Under the pieces are notes generated by a model. The model was given only the letters and a program-made list of their open reading frames with translations, ran no database searches and was not told the DNA's origin. From Thermoleophilia bacterium (GTDB taxonomy: Bacteria > Actinomycetota > Thermoleophilia > Gaiellales > Gaiellaceae): a DNA stretch of 8,436 bases. The DNA lies in NCBI GenBank assembly GCA_029858755.1, contig JAOUEK010000060.1, positions 1 to 8,436 on the forward strand, given 5' to 3'. Positions 1-6,027 of this stretch are shown here, piece by piece (position 1 is the stretch's first letter; each line of letters starts with the position of its first letter). Position numbers and translations under genes: made by a program.

Positions 1-1
1 C

Positions 2-1156
2 AGGGGCACCCACGACACGAAGCTGGAGCCTGTCCCCGAGATGTGAGACGACCACCTCATGCCCCTCCGTCCACCAGCTGCCGAGCAGGGGGGCGACGTC
101 GTCCGGGACGGGGCCGGGACGCCACGCCTCCGGGACGCGCGGGAGCGCGTCGAGCGCCGCCTCGACGAGGCGGAGGCAGAGCGCGTCCACCTTCGGCCCC
201 GCGCCCGAGCTCGTGAGCACCACCGCGCCGGTGCGCTCGACCCGGTGCACGAGCAGCCACGCGAGGAAGCCCGGCATCGCACCCCCGTGGCCCGCGAGCA
301 CCCGCTCGCCGGAGCGCACGAGCGCCAGCCCGAGGCCCCAGCCGACCGTCCAGCGCTCCGGGTCGAGGATCGTGTGCACCGTCGTCATCTCGTCGAGCAC
401 GGGTCTCGGCAGGACGTCGTCGTGCCCGTCGCAGAGGAACGCGCCGTAGCGTGCGAGGTCGCCCACGGTGCTCCAGAGCTGCCCCATCGCCGCCGGCGGC
501 TCCGGGATCTCGACGTCGGCCTCGCGGTGCACGGCGTCCGACCACGGCTCGACGAGGTAGCCGGCGGCACGCGGCCCCTCCGGGACGAGCGCGGTGGCGT
601 CGAGACCGAGCGGCTGCAGGACGCGAGAGCGCAGGAGCTCGTGATACGAGCGGCCGGAGCGACGGACGAGCAGCTCGCCGAGGAGCGAGAACACGAGGTT
701 CGAGTAGTGGAAGCGCTCGTTGGGCGAGAGCACCTGCTCGGTGTCCTCGAGCCGCGCCAGCACGTCCTCCCGGGTGGGCATCACCAGCGTCTCCCAGATG
801 TTCCCCGGCACCTCACGCTGGACCCCGGTGAGGTGCGCCAGCGCCTGTCGCACGGTGGGGCCGACGGGGGCCTCGGGAACGTACGTGCGCAGCTGCTCGT
901 CGAGCTCGACGAGTCCCTGCTCGCGGAGTTGCATCACGCACACGGCCGTGAACGTCTTCGTGATCGAGCCGATGCGGAACGCGTGGCCCGTGGTCGCGTC
1001 TTCGCCCGCCTCGACGTCTGCCAGCCCCAGCGCGCGCTCCCACAAGACCTCGCCGTCGCGGAACACCGACGCGGCCACCGCCGGCATCCGCTGCTCCGCC
1101 TGCGCCGTCGCGAGCAGCCGGTCGAGCTCGCGCGGGAGCTCGTCAGGCGCCGACAC
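2..1156 (-). CDS. Serine hydrolase, class C beta-lactamase/esterase family (3' end cut off by window)
   Basis: The minus-strand frame from GTG 1156 is open to the left edge, giving 385 residues without a stop. All three marks of the beta-lactamase (Pfam Beta-lactamase, PF00144) serine hydrolase fold are seen: S-I-T-K at residues 64-67 (nucleophile Ser64 and Lys67), Y-S-N at 151-153, and H-G-G at 290-292 in place of the KTG motif, as is common in the esterase and peptidase members. After about residue 350 a small C-terminal domain begins (near L-L-G-S-W-W) and continues off the window. The N-terminus has no signal peptide or lipobox, so a cytoplasmic esterase or peptidase-like enzyme is more likely than a secreted, resistance-conferring beta-lactamase. 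The substrate cannot be told. The start overlaps the end of the aldolase gene by 14 bp, suggesting translational coupling; GTG 1162 is an in-frame alternative. No strong Shine-Dalgarno is visible. The family call is secure, the exact start less so. Confidence 0.88.
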   Translation of the reverse strand, partial: MSAPDELPRELDRLLATAQAEQRMPAVAASVFRDGEVLWERALGLADVEAGEDATTGHAFRIGSITKTFTAVCVMQLREQGLVELDEQLRTYVPEAPVGPTVRQALAHLTGVQREVPGNIWETLVMPTREDVLARLEDTEQVLSPNERFHYSNLVFSLLGELLVRRSGRSYHELLRSRVLQPLGLDATALVPEGPRAAGYLVEPWSDAVHREADVEIPEPPAAMGQLWSTVGDLARYGAFLCDGHDDVLPRPVLDEMTTVHTILDPERWTVGWGLGLALVRSGERVLAGHGGAMPGFLAWLLVHRVERTGAVVLTSSGAGPKVDALCLRLVEAALDALPRVPEAWRPGPVPDDVAPLLGSWWTEGHEVVVSHLGDRLQLRVVGAP

Positions 1157-2186
1157 GGGCACCGAGCGCGTCCGGGACGAGCGCGCAGGCGGCGTCGACG
1201 GCCGCGTCGTCGACGTCGAGGTGCGTGACGGCGCGCAGCACCGACGGGTGGATCGTGGTCGAGAGGCCGACACCCGCGTCCTTGAGGCGTAGCAGCGCCT
1301 CCGCGGTGTCGAGCCCGAGCGCCCCGACGTCGAGCTGCACGAAGTTCGTCTCCACCTGCCCGAGGTCGACCGGGAGGCCGGCCTCGGCCCACGCACGGGC
1401 CAGTCGCCGCGCGCGCTCGTGGTCGTCGGCCAGCCGCTCGACGTGGTGGTCGAGCGCGTAGATGCCCGCGGCGGCGACGATGCCGGCCTGGCGCATCGCG
1501 CCGCCGAACAGGTGCTTCTCGCGCCAGGCACGCTCGATCATCGACGCGCTCCCCGCGAGGATCGCGCCCAGCGGACAGCCGAGCCCCTTCGACAGGCACA
1601 GCGTGACCGTGTCGAAGCGCGCGGCGATCTCCGCCGGCGCGACGCCCTGCGCCACGGCTGCGTTGAGCAGGCGCGCGCCGTCGAGATGCGTGGCCAGCCC
1701 GAGCTCGCGGGCGGTGGCCACGACCTCCTCGAGCTCGTCGAGCGGCCAGCACCGACCCCCGGACGAGTTGTGCGTGTCCTCGAGCGCGAGCACCGCGGCG
1801 CGCTGATCCGCGACCTTGGAGCTCGGCGCAGCGGCGACGCGGAGCTGCTCGGGCGAAATGCGCCCCGCTCTCCCAGGGATCGGCTCCACCATCAGCCCGG
1901 CGTGCGCCGCAGCACCGCCGTACTCGTAGATCACGACGTGGGCGTGTCGCTCCGCCAGCAGCACGTCGCCCGGCCGGCCGTGCAGCTTGAGCGCGATCTG
2001 GTTCGCCATCGTCGCCGTCGGCAGGAACACGGCCGCCTCCTGCCCGAGCAGCGCCGCCACGCGCTCCTGCAGCGCGTTGACGGAGGGGTCCTCGCGCTTC
2101 TGCTCGTCGCCGACCGCGGCCGCCGCGATCGCCTCGCGCATCCCCTGGGTCGGGCGCGTAGCGGTGTCGGAGCGCAGGTCGATCAC
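1143..2186 (-). CDS. Low-specificity threonine aldolase (PLP, fold type I)
   Basis: Predicted to cleave L-threonine and L-allo-threonine to glycine and acetaldehyde in the cytoplasm, using pyridoxal phosphate. The 347-residue product has the family's usual length and features: the N-terminal I-D-L-R-S-D-T-x-T-R-P-T block, E-D-P-S-V-N near residue 32, His83 in H-A-H (the ring-stacking His), H-L-D-G-A-R at 167-172, and the PLP lysine Lys200 in L-S-K-G-L. I chose the GTG at 2186 because homologues begin right before I-D-L-R-S-D. The frame stays open to 2222, but that extension has no family resemblance. The gene is divergent from rlmN, with start codons 2 nt apart, and its last 14 bp overlap the downstream serine hydrolase, so those two genes probably form an operon. 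The symbol could be ltaE or ltaA by family; stereo-specificity cannot be read from sequence. Confidence in the family is high. Confidence 0.93.
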   Translation of the reverse strand: MIDLRSDTATRPTQGMREAIAAAAVGDEQKREDPSVNALQERVAALLGQEAAVFLPTATMANQIALKLHGRPGDVLLAERHAHVVIYEYGGAAAHAGLMVEPIPGRAGRISPEQLRVAAAPSSKVADQRAAVLALEDTHNSSGGRCWPLDELEEVVATARELGLATHLDGARLLNAAVAQGVAPAEIAARFDTVTLCLSKGLGCPLGAILAGSASMIERAWREKHLFGGAMRQAGIVAAAGIYALDHHVERLADDHERARRLARAWAEAGLPVDLGQVETNFVQLDVGALGLDTAEALLRLKDAGVGLSTTIHPSVLRAVTHLDVDDAAVDAACALVPDALGARVGA

Positions 2187-2188
2187 GA

Positions 2189-3238
2189 GTGAGACGCTAC
2201 CGTGCGCCCGTGGATCTCGCACAGCTCGAGGATGTCCTGGCCGCCCGTGGCGAGCCTCGCTTCCGCGCGGCGCAGGTGTGGAGCTGGGCCGCCCGCGGGG
2301 CGCCCGGCTACGCGTCGATGACGAACGTCCCCCGCACGCTCCGCGACGCGCTCACGGCCGACCTCCCCTTCTCCACGCTGGACGTGGTCACCGAGGCGCG
2401 CTCGAAGGACGGCACGGTGAAGACGCTGTTCCACACGGCCGACGCCCACCCGGTCGAGGCGGTGCTGATGCGCTACCGGGACGGACGGCGGTCGGTCTGC
2501 GTCTCGTCGCAGTCGGGCTGCCCGCTCACGTGCACCTTCTGCGCCACCGGGCAGATGCGCTTCGGCCGCAATCTCACGGCGTCGGAGATCCTCGACCAGG
2601 TGCTCCACTTCCGCCGTCTGGAGGACGTCGACCACGTCGTGTTCATGGGCATGGGCGAGCCGATGATGAACGTCGAGCCCGTCGTCGAGGCCGCGCTCCG
2701 GCTTCCCGACGTCGGAGTCACCCACCGGCGTACGACCGTCTCCACGGTCGGGTGGCTTCCGGGGCTCTCGCGCTTCGTGGCGGAAGTGACGGTTCCCGTA
2801 CGGCTGGCGATCTCCGTGCACGCCGCCGACCCCGTGCTGCGCCGCGAGCTGATGCCGGTGGAGGACCGCTACCCGCTGGCCGACGTGCTGGCCGTCTGCC
2901 GCGGTCACTGGGAGCGGACGCGACGTCGGGTGTTCGTGGAGTACGTGATGCTGGCCGGGGTCAACGACCGGCCCGAGCAGGCCCGGCTGCTCGCCCGGGC
3001 GCTGGGCCGCGACGCGTTCAAGGTCAACCTCATCCCTTACAACCCGACCGGCCCCTACGAGGGCTCGTCCCGGGCGGCGATCGACGCGTTCAAGGCCGAG
3101 CTCGACCGGGCGCGCGTGCCGACCACGGTTCGCCTCACGCGCGGCCGCGACATCGCCGCCGCCTGCGGGCAGCTCGCCGCGCGGCCGCGCACGACGGCAC
3201 GTCCGGCCGCACGCCTCGGCCAGTCCTCGACGGACTGA
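2189..3238 (+). CDS. rlmN: Dual-specificity RNA methyltransferase RlmN (23S rRNA A2503 / tRNA A37 C2-methylation)
   Basis: A radical SAM enzyme that methylates C2 of A2503 in 23S rRNA and of A37 in some tRNAs, via a methyl-cysteine intermediate. The 349-residue product shows the [4Fe-4S] motif C-x3-C-x2-C at Cys111, Cys115 and Cys118. Cys104 (in V-C-V-S-S-Q) is conserved in the family just ahead of the cluster motif. Cys326, in the C-terminal A-A-C-G-Q-L motif, is the methyl-carrying or resolving cysteine. G-M-G-E-P-M-M-N follows the cluster domain as expected, and the N-terminal E-P-R-F-R-A-x-Q-V-W block is the RlmN accessory domain. The sequence matches RlmN rather than the resistance paralogue Cfr on overall context, but that is family judgement. 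The start is GTG 2189 (AGG about 10 nt upstream) or GTG 2210, which gives V-D-L-A-Q-L-E and is equally plausible. The last 20 or so residues are a low-complexity Arg/Ala/Thr tail. It stands alone on this strand, followed by a 145-bp gap. Confidence 0.96.
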   Translation: MRRYRAPVDLAQLEDVLAARGEPRFRAAQVWSWAARGAPGYASMTNVPRTLRDALTADLPFSTLDVVTEARSKDGTVKTLFHTADAHPVEAVLMRYRDGRRSVCVSSQSGCPLTCTFCATGQMRFGRNLTASEILDQVLHFRRLEDVDHVVFMGMGEPMMNVEPVVEAALRLPDVGVTHRRTTVSTVGWLPGLSRFVAEVTVPVRLAISVHAADPVLRRELMPVEDRYPLADVLAVCRGHWERTRRRVFVEYVMLAGVNDRPEQARLLARALGRDAFKVNLIPYNPTGPYEGSSRAAIDAFKAELDRARVPTTVRLTRGRDIAAACGQLAARPRTTARPAARLGQSSTD

Positions 3239-3285
3239 CCCGGTCTACCGTCGCGCGTCGCCGTGACCGCGGCCTGTCGCCGCCG

Positions 3286-3308
3286 ATACATACCCCTTCG
3301 GGGTGATG
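3286..3308 (+). promoter_or_regulatory. Palindrome ACCCC-TTC-GGGGT downstream of rlmN: possible operator or terminator
   Basis: ACCCC (3292-3296) and GGGGT (3300-3304) are separated by TTC. The arms extend as CAT on the left and, after one extra G, ATG on the right. No T-run follows, so a classical terminator is weak. The ATACCCC-n-GGGGT layout resembles operators of CsoR-type repressors, but no such gene is nearby. An AT-rich patch (GATACAT, 3285-3291) lies about 16 nt after GTGACC (3263-3268) and could be a promoter for the downstream pair of genes. All of these readings are tentative. Confidence 0.3.
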
Positions 3309-3328
3309 CGCGGGCAGCCGCCCCGCCG

Positions 3329-3388
3329 ACCATGTGAGTCGGGCTGATGGAGAAGCCCGGAACTGCGGCACACAGGAGGACTCATGGT
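3329..3388 (+). promoter_or_regulatory. Leader inverted repeat that can pair across the microprotein start codon
   Basis: ACCATG (3329-3334) is the exact reverse complement of CATGGT (3383-3388), and AGTC (3337-3340) pairs with GACT (3379-3382). Together they make a 10-bp helix with a 2-nt bulge that contains the ATG at 3384. Inside it GGGCT (3341-3345) pairs with AGCCC (3354-3358) around an 8-nt loop. The Shine-Dalgarno AGGAGG (3374-3379) sits in the unpaired 3' segment next to the helix. In this fold ribosome access to the start codon would be limited, as in a riboswitch, RNA thermometer or protein-bound leader. It does not match a riboswitch class I recognise. The pairing is seen in the sequence; the function is inferred. 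Confidence 0.4.
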
Positions 3389-3494
3389 GCACTGGCGGAG
3401 CATCGTCACGCTGATGGCGGTGATGGCACTCGTCGCGTTCGCGGCGATCGGCGGCGCGTTTCACTGGGGTTGCAGCTCGTTCCTGACGTTCTAG
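3384..3494 (+). CDS. 36-residue single-pass membrane microprotein upstream of the c-di-GMP enzyme
   Basis: ATG 3384 follows a perfect AGGAGG (3374-3379) at a 4-nt spacing, the strongest ribosome binding site in the window. The product begins M-V-H-W-R-S, then has a hydrophobic stretch at about residues 7-27 (I-V-T-L-M-A-V-M-A-L-V-A-F-A and on), and ends F-H-W-G-C-S-S-F-L-T-F. One transmembrane helix with a short N-terminal arm in the cytoplasm is the simplest topology. There is a single Cys near the far end of the helix, but no lipobox in the usual place. The stop TAG (3492-3494) lies 7 nt before the GTG of the GGDEF/HD-GYP gene, whose Shine-Dalgarno (AGGGG, 3493-3497) overlaps that stop. The two are therefore probably co-transcribed and translationally coupled. 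The role is unknown: it could be a membrane partner or regulator of the enzyme, or a leader peptide whose translation opens the next start. I recognise no family. Confidence 0.6.
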   Translation: MVHWRSIVTLMAVMALVAFAAIGGAFHWGCSSFLTF

Positions 3495-3501
3495 GGGCGT
3501 C

Positions 3502-5334
3502 GTGAGCAGCGCTGCGGCAACCGAGACGGAGACGGGACCCTCACGGGTCCCGTCGTCCGTCATGGCCGTCGTCGTCCCGGTCGCCACTGCCGGCGCGATC
3601 CTCGTCGCGGCGGCCCTCGCGGCGCTGGTGAGCGAGCCGCCCGGCACCGCAGCGCTCGTGGGCGCGCTGGCGCTCCTGATCGCCGCCACCGTCGCCGAGG
3701 CCAACCCGGTGCCGGTGGAGGGGTTCTCCGGCAGCGGCGTCTCGCTGGCCGCGTCGTTCCTGGTCGGCGCTGCGCTCCTCTTCGACTGGCGCCTGGCGGT
3801 GATGGCCGGCGCCCTCACGCGCGTCGGCATCGAGCTCGTCCAGCGGCGGCCGCTCGACCGGGTGGTCTTCAACTCCGCGACCTACGCGCTCGCCTCGGGC
3901 GCGGCGGCAGGCGCCATCGCCGTGGCCGGAGGCGCGACCATGGGCAGCGGCGCGGCCGTGATGGTGCTCGCTGCCGTCGTCGGCGCCTTCGCGTTCTGGA
4001 TCGTGAACGTCTGCCTCGTCTCGCTCGTCGTCGCCCGCGCGTCCGGGGCGCCTCTGGCGGAGCTGCTGCTCCAGGCCGTGCGCTGGACGAGCATCCCCTT
4101 CGCGATCATGGGCTCGATCTCCCTGATGCTGGAGGTGCTGTGGGAGCGCTCTCCGCTCATGCTCGGCGCCCTCGTCGGCCCGCTCGTGGCGATCGCCCTC
4201 TACCAGCGCTCGGTGCACGGCGCCCTCGAGGCGATGCGCCTCGCGAAGACCGATCCCCTCACGGGCCTCGGCAACCACCGCGCCTTCAAGGAGCGGCTCG
4301 CGGAGCTGACCTGCGGCACGCTCCAGCCACCCCCCGTGTTCACGCTGCTGATGCTCGACGTCGACGGCTTCAAGCAGATCAACGACCGCCACGGCCACCA
4401 GGCGGGCGACACGATCCTCGCAGGGCTCGCGGCTCACGTCGGTCGCGACGGTGAGGCGTTCCGCCTCGGAGGCGACGAGCTGGCTGTGGTCGTGCACCGC
4501 CCGGCCGAGCAGGCCACCCGCGCCGCGGAGGACCTGCGCCGCCGGATCGCCGACGAGGAGAGCATCGCGGGGACGGTGACGGTGTCGATCGGCATCGCCT
4601 CCTTCCCCGGGGACGGCGACGACGTCGACCGCCTCGTGGGCGCGGCGGACGCCGCCCTCTACCGCGCCAAGCACCGCGGACGAAACCGCGTCGAGGCGTA
4701 CGCCGATCCCCACACCGAGGCCGCCGTGCTCCCCTTCCCCGTCCCGCTCCAGGAGCGCGCGATCTGGCAGCTCGCCGAGATCGTCGACGCCGCCGACGCC
4801 GGCGACAACCACGAGCTGCGCTCCGGCCACGCGCGCCGCGTGGGCGACCTGGCAGTGCGCGTCGCGCTGCGCCTGGGCGTCGAGGCCGACCAGATCGAGG
4901 CCGTGCGGCTCGCCGCGCGCCTCCACGACGTGGGCAAGCTGGTCGTCCCCATCGACGTCCTGACCAAGCGGGAGCCCCTCGTCGACGACGAGTGGTCGAC
5001 GCTGGAGCAGCACCCGGTGACCGGTCAGCGAATCCTCGAGGCGCTCGGCGCGACGACCGCCGCCACCTGGGTGCGCCACCACCACGAACGCTGGGACGGC
5101 ACCGGCTACCCGGACCGGCTGGCCGGGGTGCACATCCCGCTCGTCTCGCGGATCGTCTTCGTGGCGGACGCGTTCGACGCCATGACCACCGACCGGCCGT
5201 ATCGGCCGGGGATCTCGGTGACCGAGGCGATCGAGGAGCTCCGCTCGTGCGCCGGGACCCAGTTCGACCCGCACGTGGTCAAGGCGCTCGTCGCCGAGCT
5301 GGCGGAGGCGCCGTCGGAGGCGGCCGTCGCCTGA
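3502..5334 (+). CDS. Membrane-bound c-di-GMP turnover protein: N-terminal membrane domain, GGDEF, HD-GYP
   Basis: A 610-residue signalling protein. Residues about 20-235 form roughly seven hydrophobic segments (near 20-43, 48-67, 80-105, 123-144, 148-178, 193-213, 216-234), a likely sensory membrane domain of unknown ligand. A GGDEF domain follows from about 248: T-D-P-L-T-G-L-G-N-H-R, the metal-binding D-V-D-G-F (286-290), and the signature as G-G-D-E-L (323-327), with Leu in place of the usual Phe. The R-x-x-D inhibitory site expected just before the signature is missing. Then an HD-GYP phosphodiesterase domain (about 430-600) has H-D-x-G-K at 475-479 and H-H-E-R-x-D-G-x-G-Y-P at 527-537, which is complete. 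GGDEF domains make c-di-GMP and HD-GYP domains hydrolyse it. Here the phosphodiesterase looks fully competent, and the cyclase keeps G-G-D-E but is slightly degenerate. The GTG start is supported by AGGGG at 3493-3497 and by the upstream microprotein, to which it is probably coupled. A convergent gap follows it. Confidence 0.93.
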   Translation: MSSAAATETETGPSRVPSSVMAVVVPVATAGAILVAAALAALVSEPPGTAALVGALALLIAATVAEANPVPVEGFSGSGVSLAASFLVGAALLFDWRLAVMAGALTRVGIELVQRRPLDRVVFNSATYALASGAAAGAIAVAGGATMGSGAAVMVLAAVVGAFAFWIVNVCLVSLVVARASGAPLAELLLQAVRWTSIPFAIMGSISLMLEVLWERSPLMLGALVGPLVAIALYQRSVHGALEAMRLAKTDPLTGLGNHRAFKERLAELTCGTLQPPPVFTLLMLDVDGFKQINDRHGHQAGDTILAGLAAHVGRDGEAFRLGGDELAVVVHRPAEQATRAAEDLRRRIADEESIAGTVTVSIGIASFPGDGDDVDRLVGAADAALYRAKHRGRNRVEAYADPHTEAAVLPFPVPLQERAIWQLAEIVDAADAGDNHELRSGHARRVGDLAVRVALRLGVEADQIEAVRLAARLHDVGKLVVPIDVLTKREPLVDDEWSTLEQHPVTGQRILEALGATTAATWVRHHHERWDGTGYPDRLAGVHIPLVSRIVFVADAFDAMTTDRPYRPGISVTEAIEELRSCAGTQFDPHVVKALVAELAEAPSEAAVA

Positions 5335-5361
5335 GGCGCGGCGCAGGCCGGGCTCACGACC

Positions 5362-5398
5362 GGGTCGCAGAAGGGCAAGTCCGGCTGAAGCCCGACCC
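5362..5398. terminator. Possible bidirectional terminator between convergent genes
   Basis: The 138-bp gap between the GGDEF/HD-GYP gene and the MOSC gene holds GGGTCG (5362-5367), able to pair with CGACCC (5393-5398). It encloses GGC-TGAA-GCC (5383-5392). There is no T-run on either strand. Position between converging genes is the main argument; the stems are short. I see nothing else in this gap. Confidence 0.28.
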
Positions 5399-5472
5399 CC
5401 GGCGCGAGGCATCGTCGAACGCCCTGGGGTCACGCGTCGGCCGCAGCCCACGGCGTCCGCCCGCAACGCCTC

Positions 5473-6027
5473 TCAGAGCCTCCTGATCGAGTCTCCCACG
5501 CGAACGGTGCCCGGCGCGACCACGCGGGTGTTGATGCCGCGGACGTTGAGCGAGCGACCCTCCGGGGAGCTGACGAGCTCCAGCGCTGCGAGCCCGAAGC
5601 GCGCGCTGAACTTGGAGCACCCCGTGTGCGGCTCCGCGGTCACCTCGATCACCGCCGACCCCACGGCGAGCCGTGTCCCCGGCGGCAGGTGCTCGTCGCT
5701 CAGGTCGAGGTCGACGTAGAGCTGGTCGCCCGCGAGCGGCCACCGCTCCCGGTCGCCCGCGATCAGCGCGGCGGCCCTTGCGTTCATCACCGTCAACTGG
5801 GCGTCGGGGTTCGCTGCGCGTCCGCCGGAGCGACCGCGCGATCGCCAGTTGTCGCCGACGAGGCCGTCGTCGACGTCGAGCGCCGCCTCCTCGAGCACCT
5901 CGCGCCCGTCCACGGCGGGTCGACCGACGATCAGCAGCACGGCGCCCTCACCGCGCGGCGAGGCCCGCAGCTGCTCGAGGCCCGCCTCGAGCTGCTCACG
6001 CGTCGCATGGGATGGGGACGCGCTCAC
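5473..6027 (-). CDS. Stand-alone MOSC domain protein
   Basis: A 184-residue protein that is essentially one MOSC (molybdenum cofactor sulfurase C-terminal) domain. Visible signatures are G-R-P near residue 35, G-L-V-G-D-N-W (55-61), a G-D-Q-L-Y-V-D-L-D-L-S block (100-110), P-H-T-G-C (133-137) with the conserved Cys137, a following F-S-A-R-F-G, and the C-terminal R-G-I-N-T-R-V-V plus V-G-D. MOSC proteins bind sulfur or molybdenum cofactor at this Cys, and some reduce N-hydroxylated compounds; the substrate here is unknown. The GTG start at 6027 overlaps the gcvPB stop as GTGA, a 4-nt overlap typical of translational coupling, so it is the last gene of the gcvPA-gcvPB unit. There is no signal peptide, so it is likely cytoplasmic. 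A metabolic link to glycine cleavage is not evident and may be just co-expression. The domain call is firm. Confidence 0.9.
   Translation of the reverse strand: MSASPSHATREQLEAGLEQLRASPRGEGAVLLIVGRPAVDGREVLEEAALDVDDGLVGDNWRSRGRSGGRAANPDAQLTVMNARAAALIAGDRERWPLAGDQLYVDLDLSDEHLPPGTRLAVGSAVIEVTAEPHTGCSKFSARFGLAALELVSSPEGRSLNVRGINTRVVAPGTVRVGDSIRRL

Noticed and set aside
59..1228. Long plus-strand frame (389 codons) opposite the serine hydrolase
   Set aside because: It is the codon-aligned complement of the hydrolase frame, with Arg/His/Glu-rich nonsense protein and no recognisable domain.
3332..3337. Start-stop uORF (ATG TGA) in the leader
   Set aside because: No ribosome binding site before it; the ATG is better explained as the arm pairing with the real start codon.
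3305..3383. c-di-GMP riboswitch upstream of the c-di-GMP enzyme
   Set aside because: The two-hairpin aptamer and conserved loop sequences of c-di-GMP-I, and the pseudoknot of c-di-GMP-II, are not recognisable.
3347..3505. Competing 52-codon plus-strand ORF starting ATG 3347 and ending in the GTGA of the GGDEF gene
   Set aside because: It has no Shine-Dalgarno and an Arg/Gly/His-rich shadow composition; the overlapping 36-codon ORF has a perfect ribosome binding site and a coherent membrane helix.
3541..5466. Long open frame (641 codons) on the minus strand opposite the GGDEF/HD-GYP gene
   Set aside because: Its composition (Arg, Gly, Ala, Asp, His rich) is that of an antisense shadow in very GC-rich DNA; the plus-strand gene has full domain motifs.
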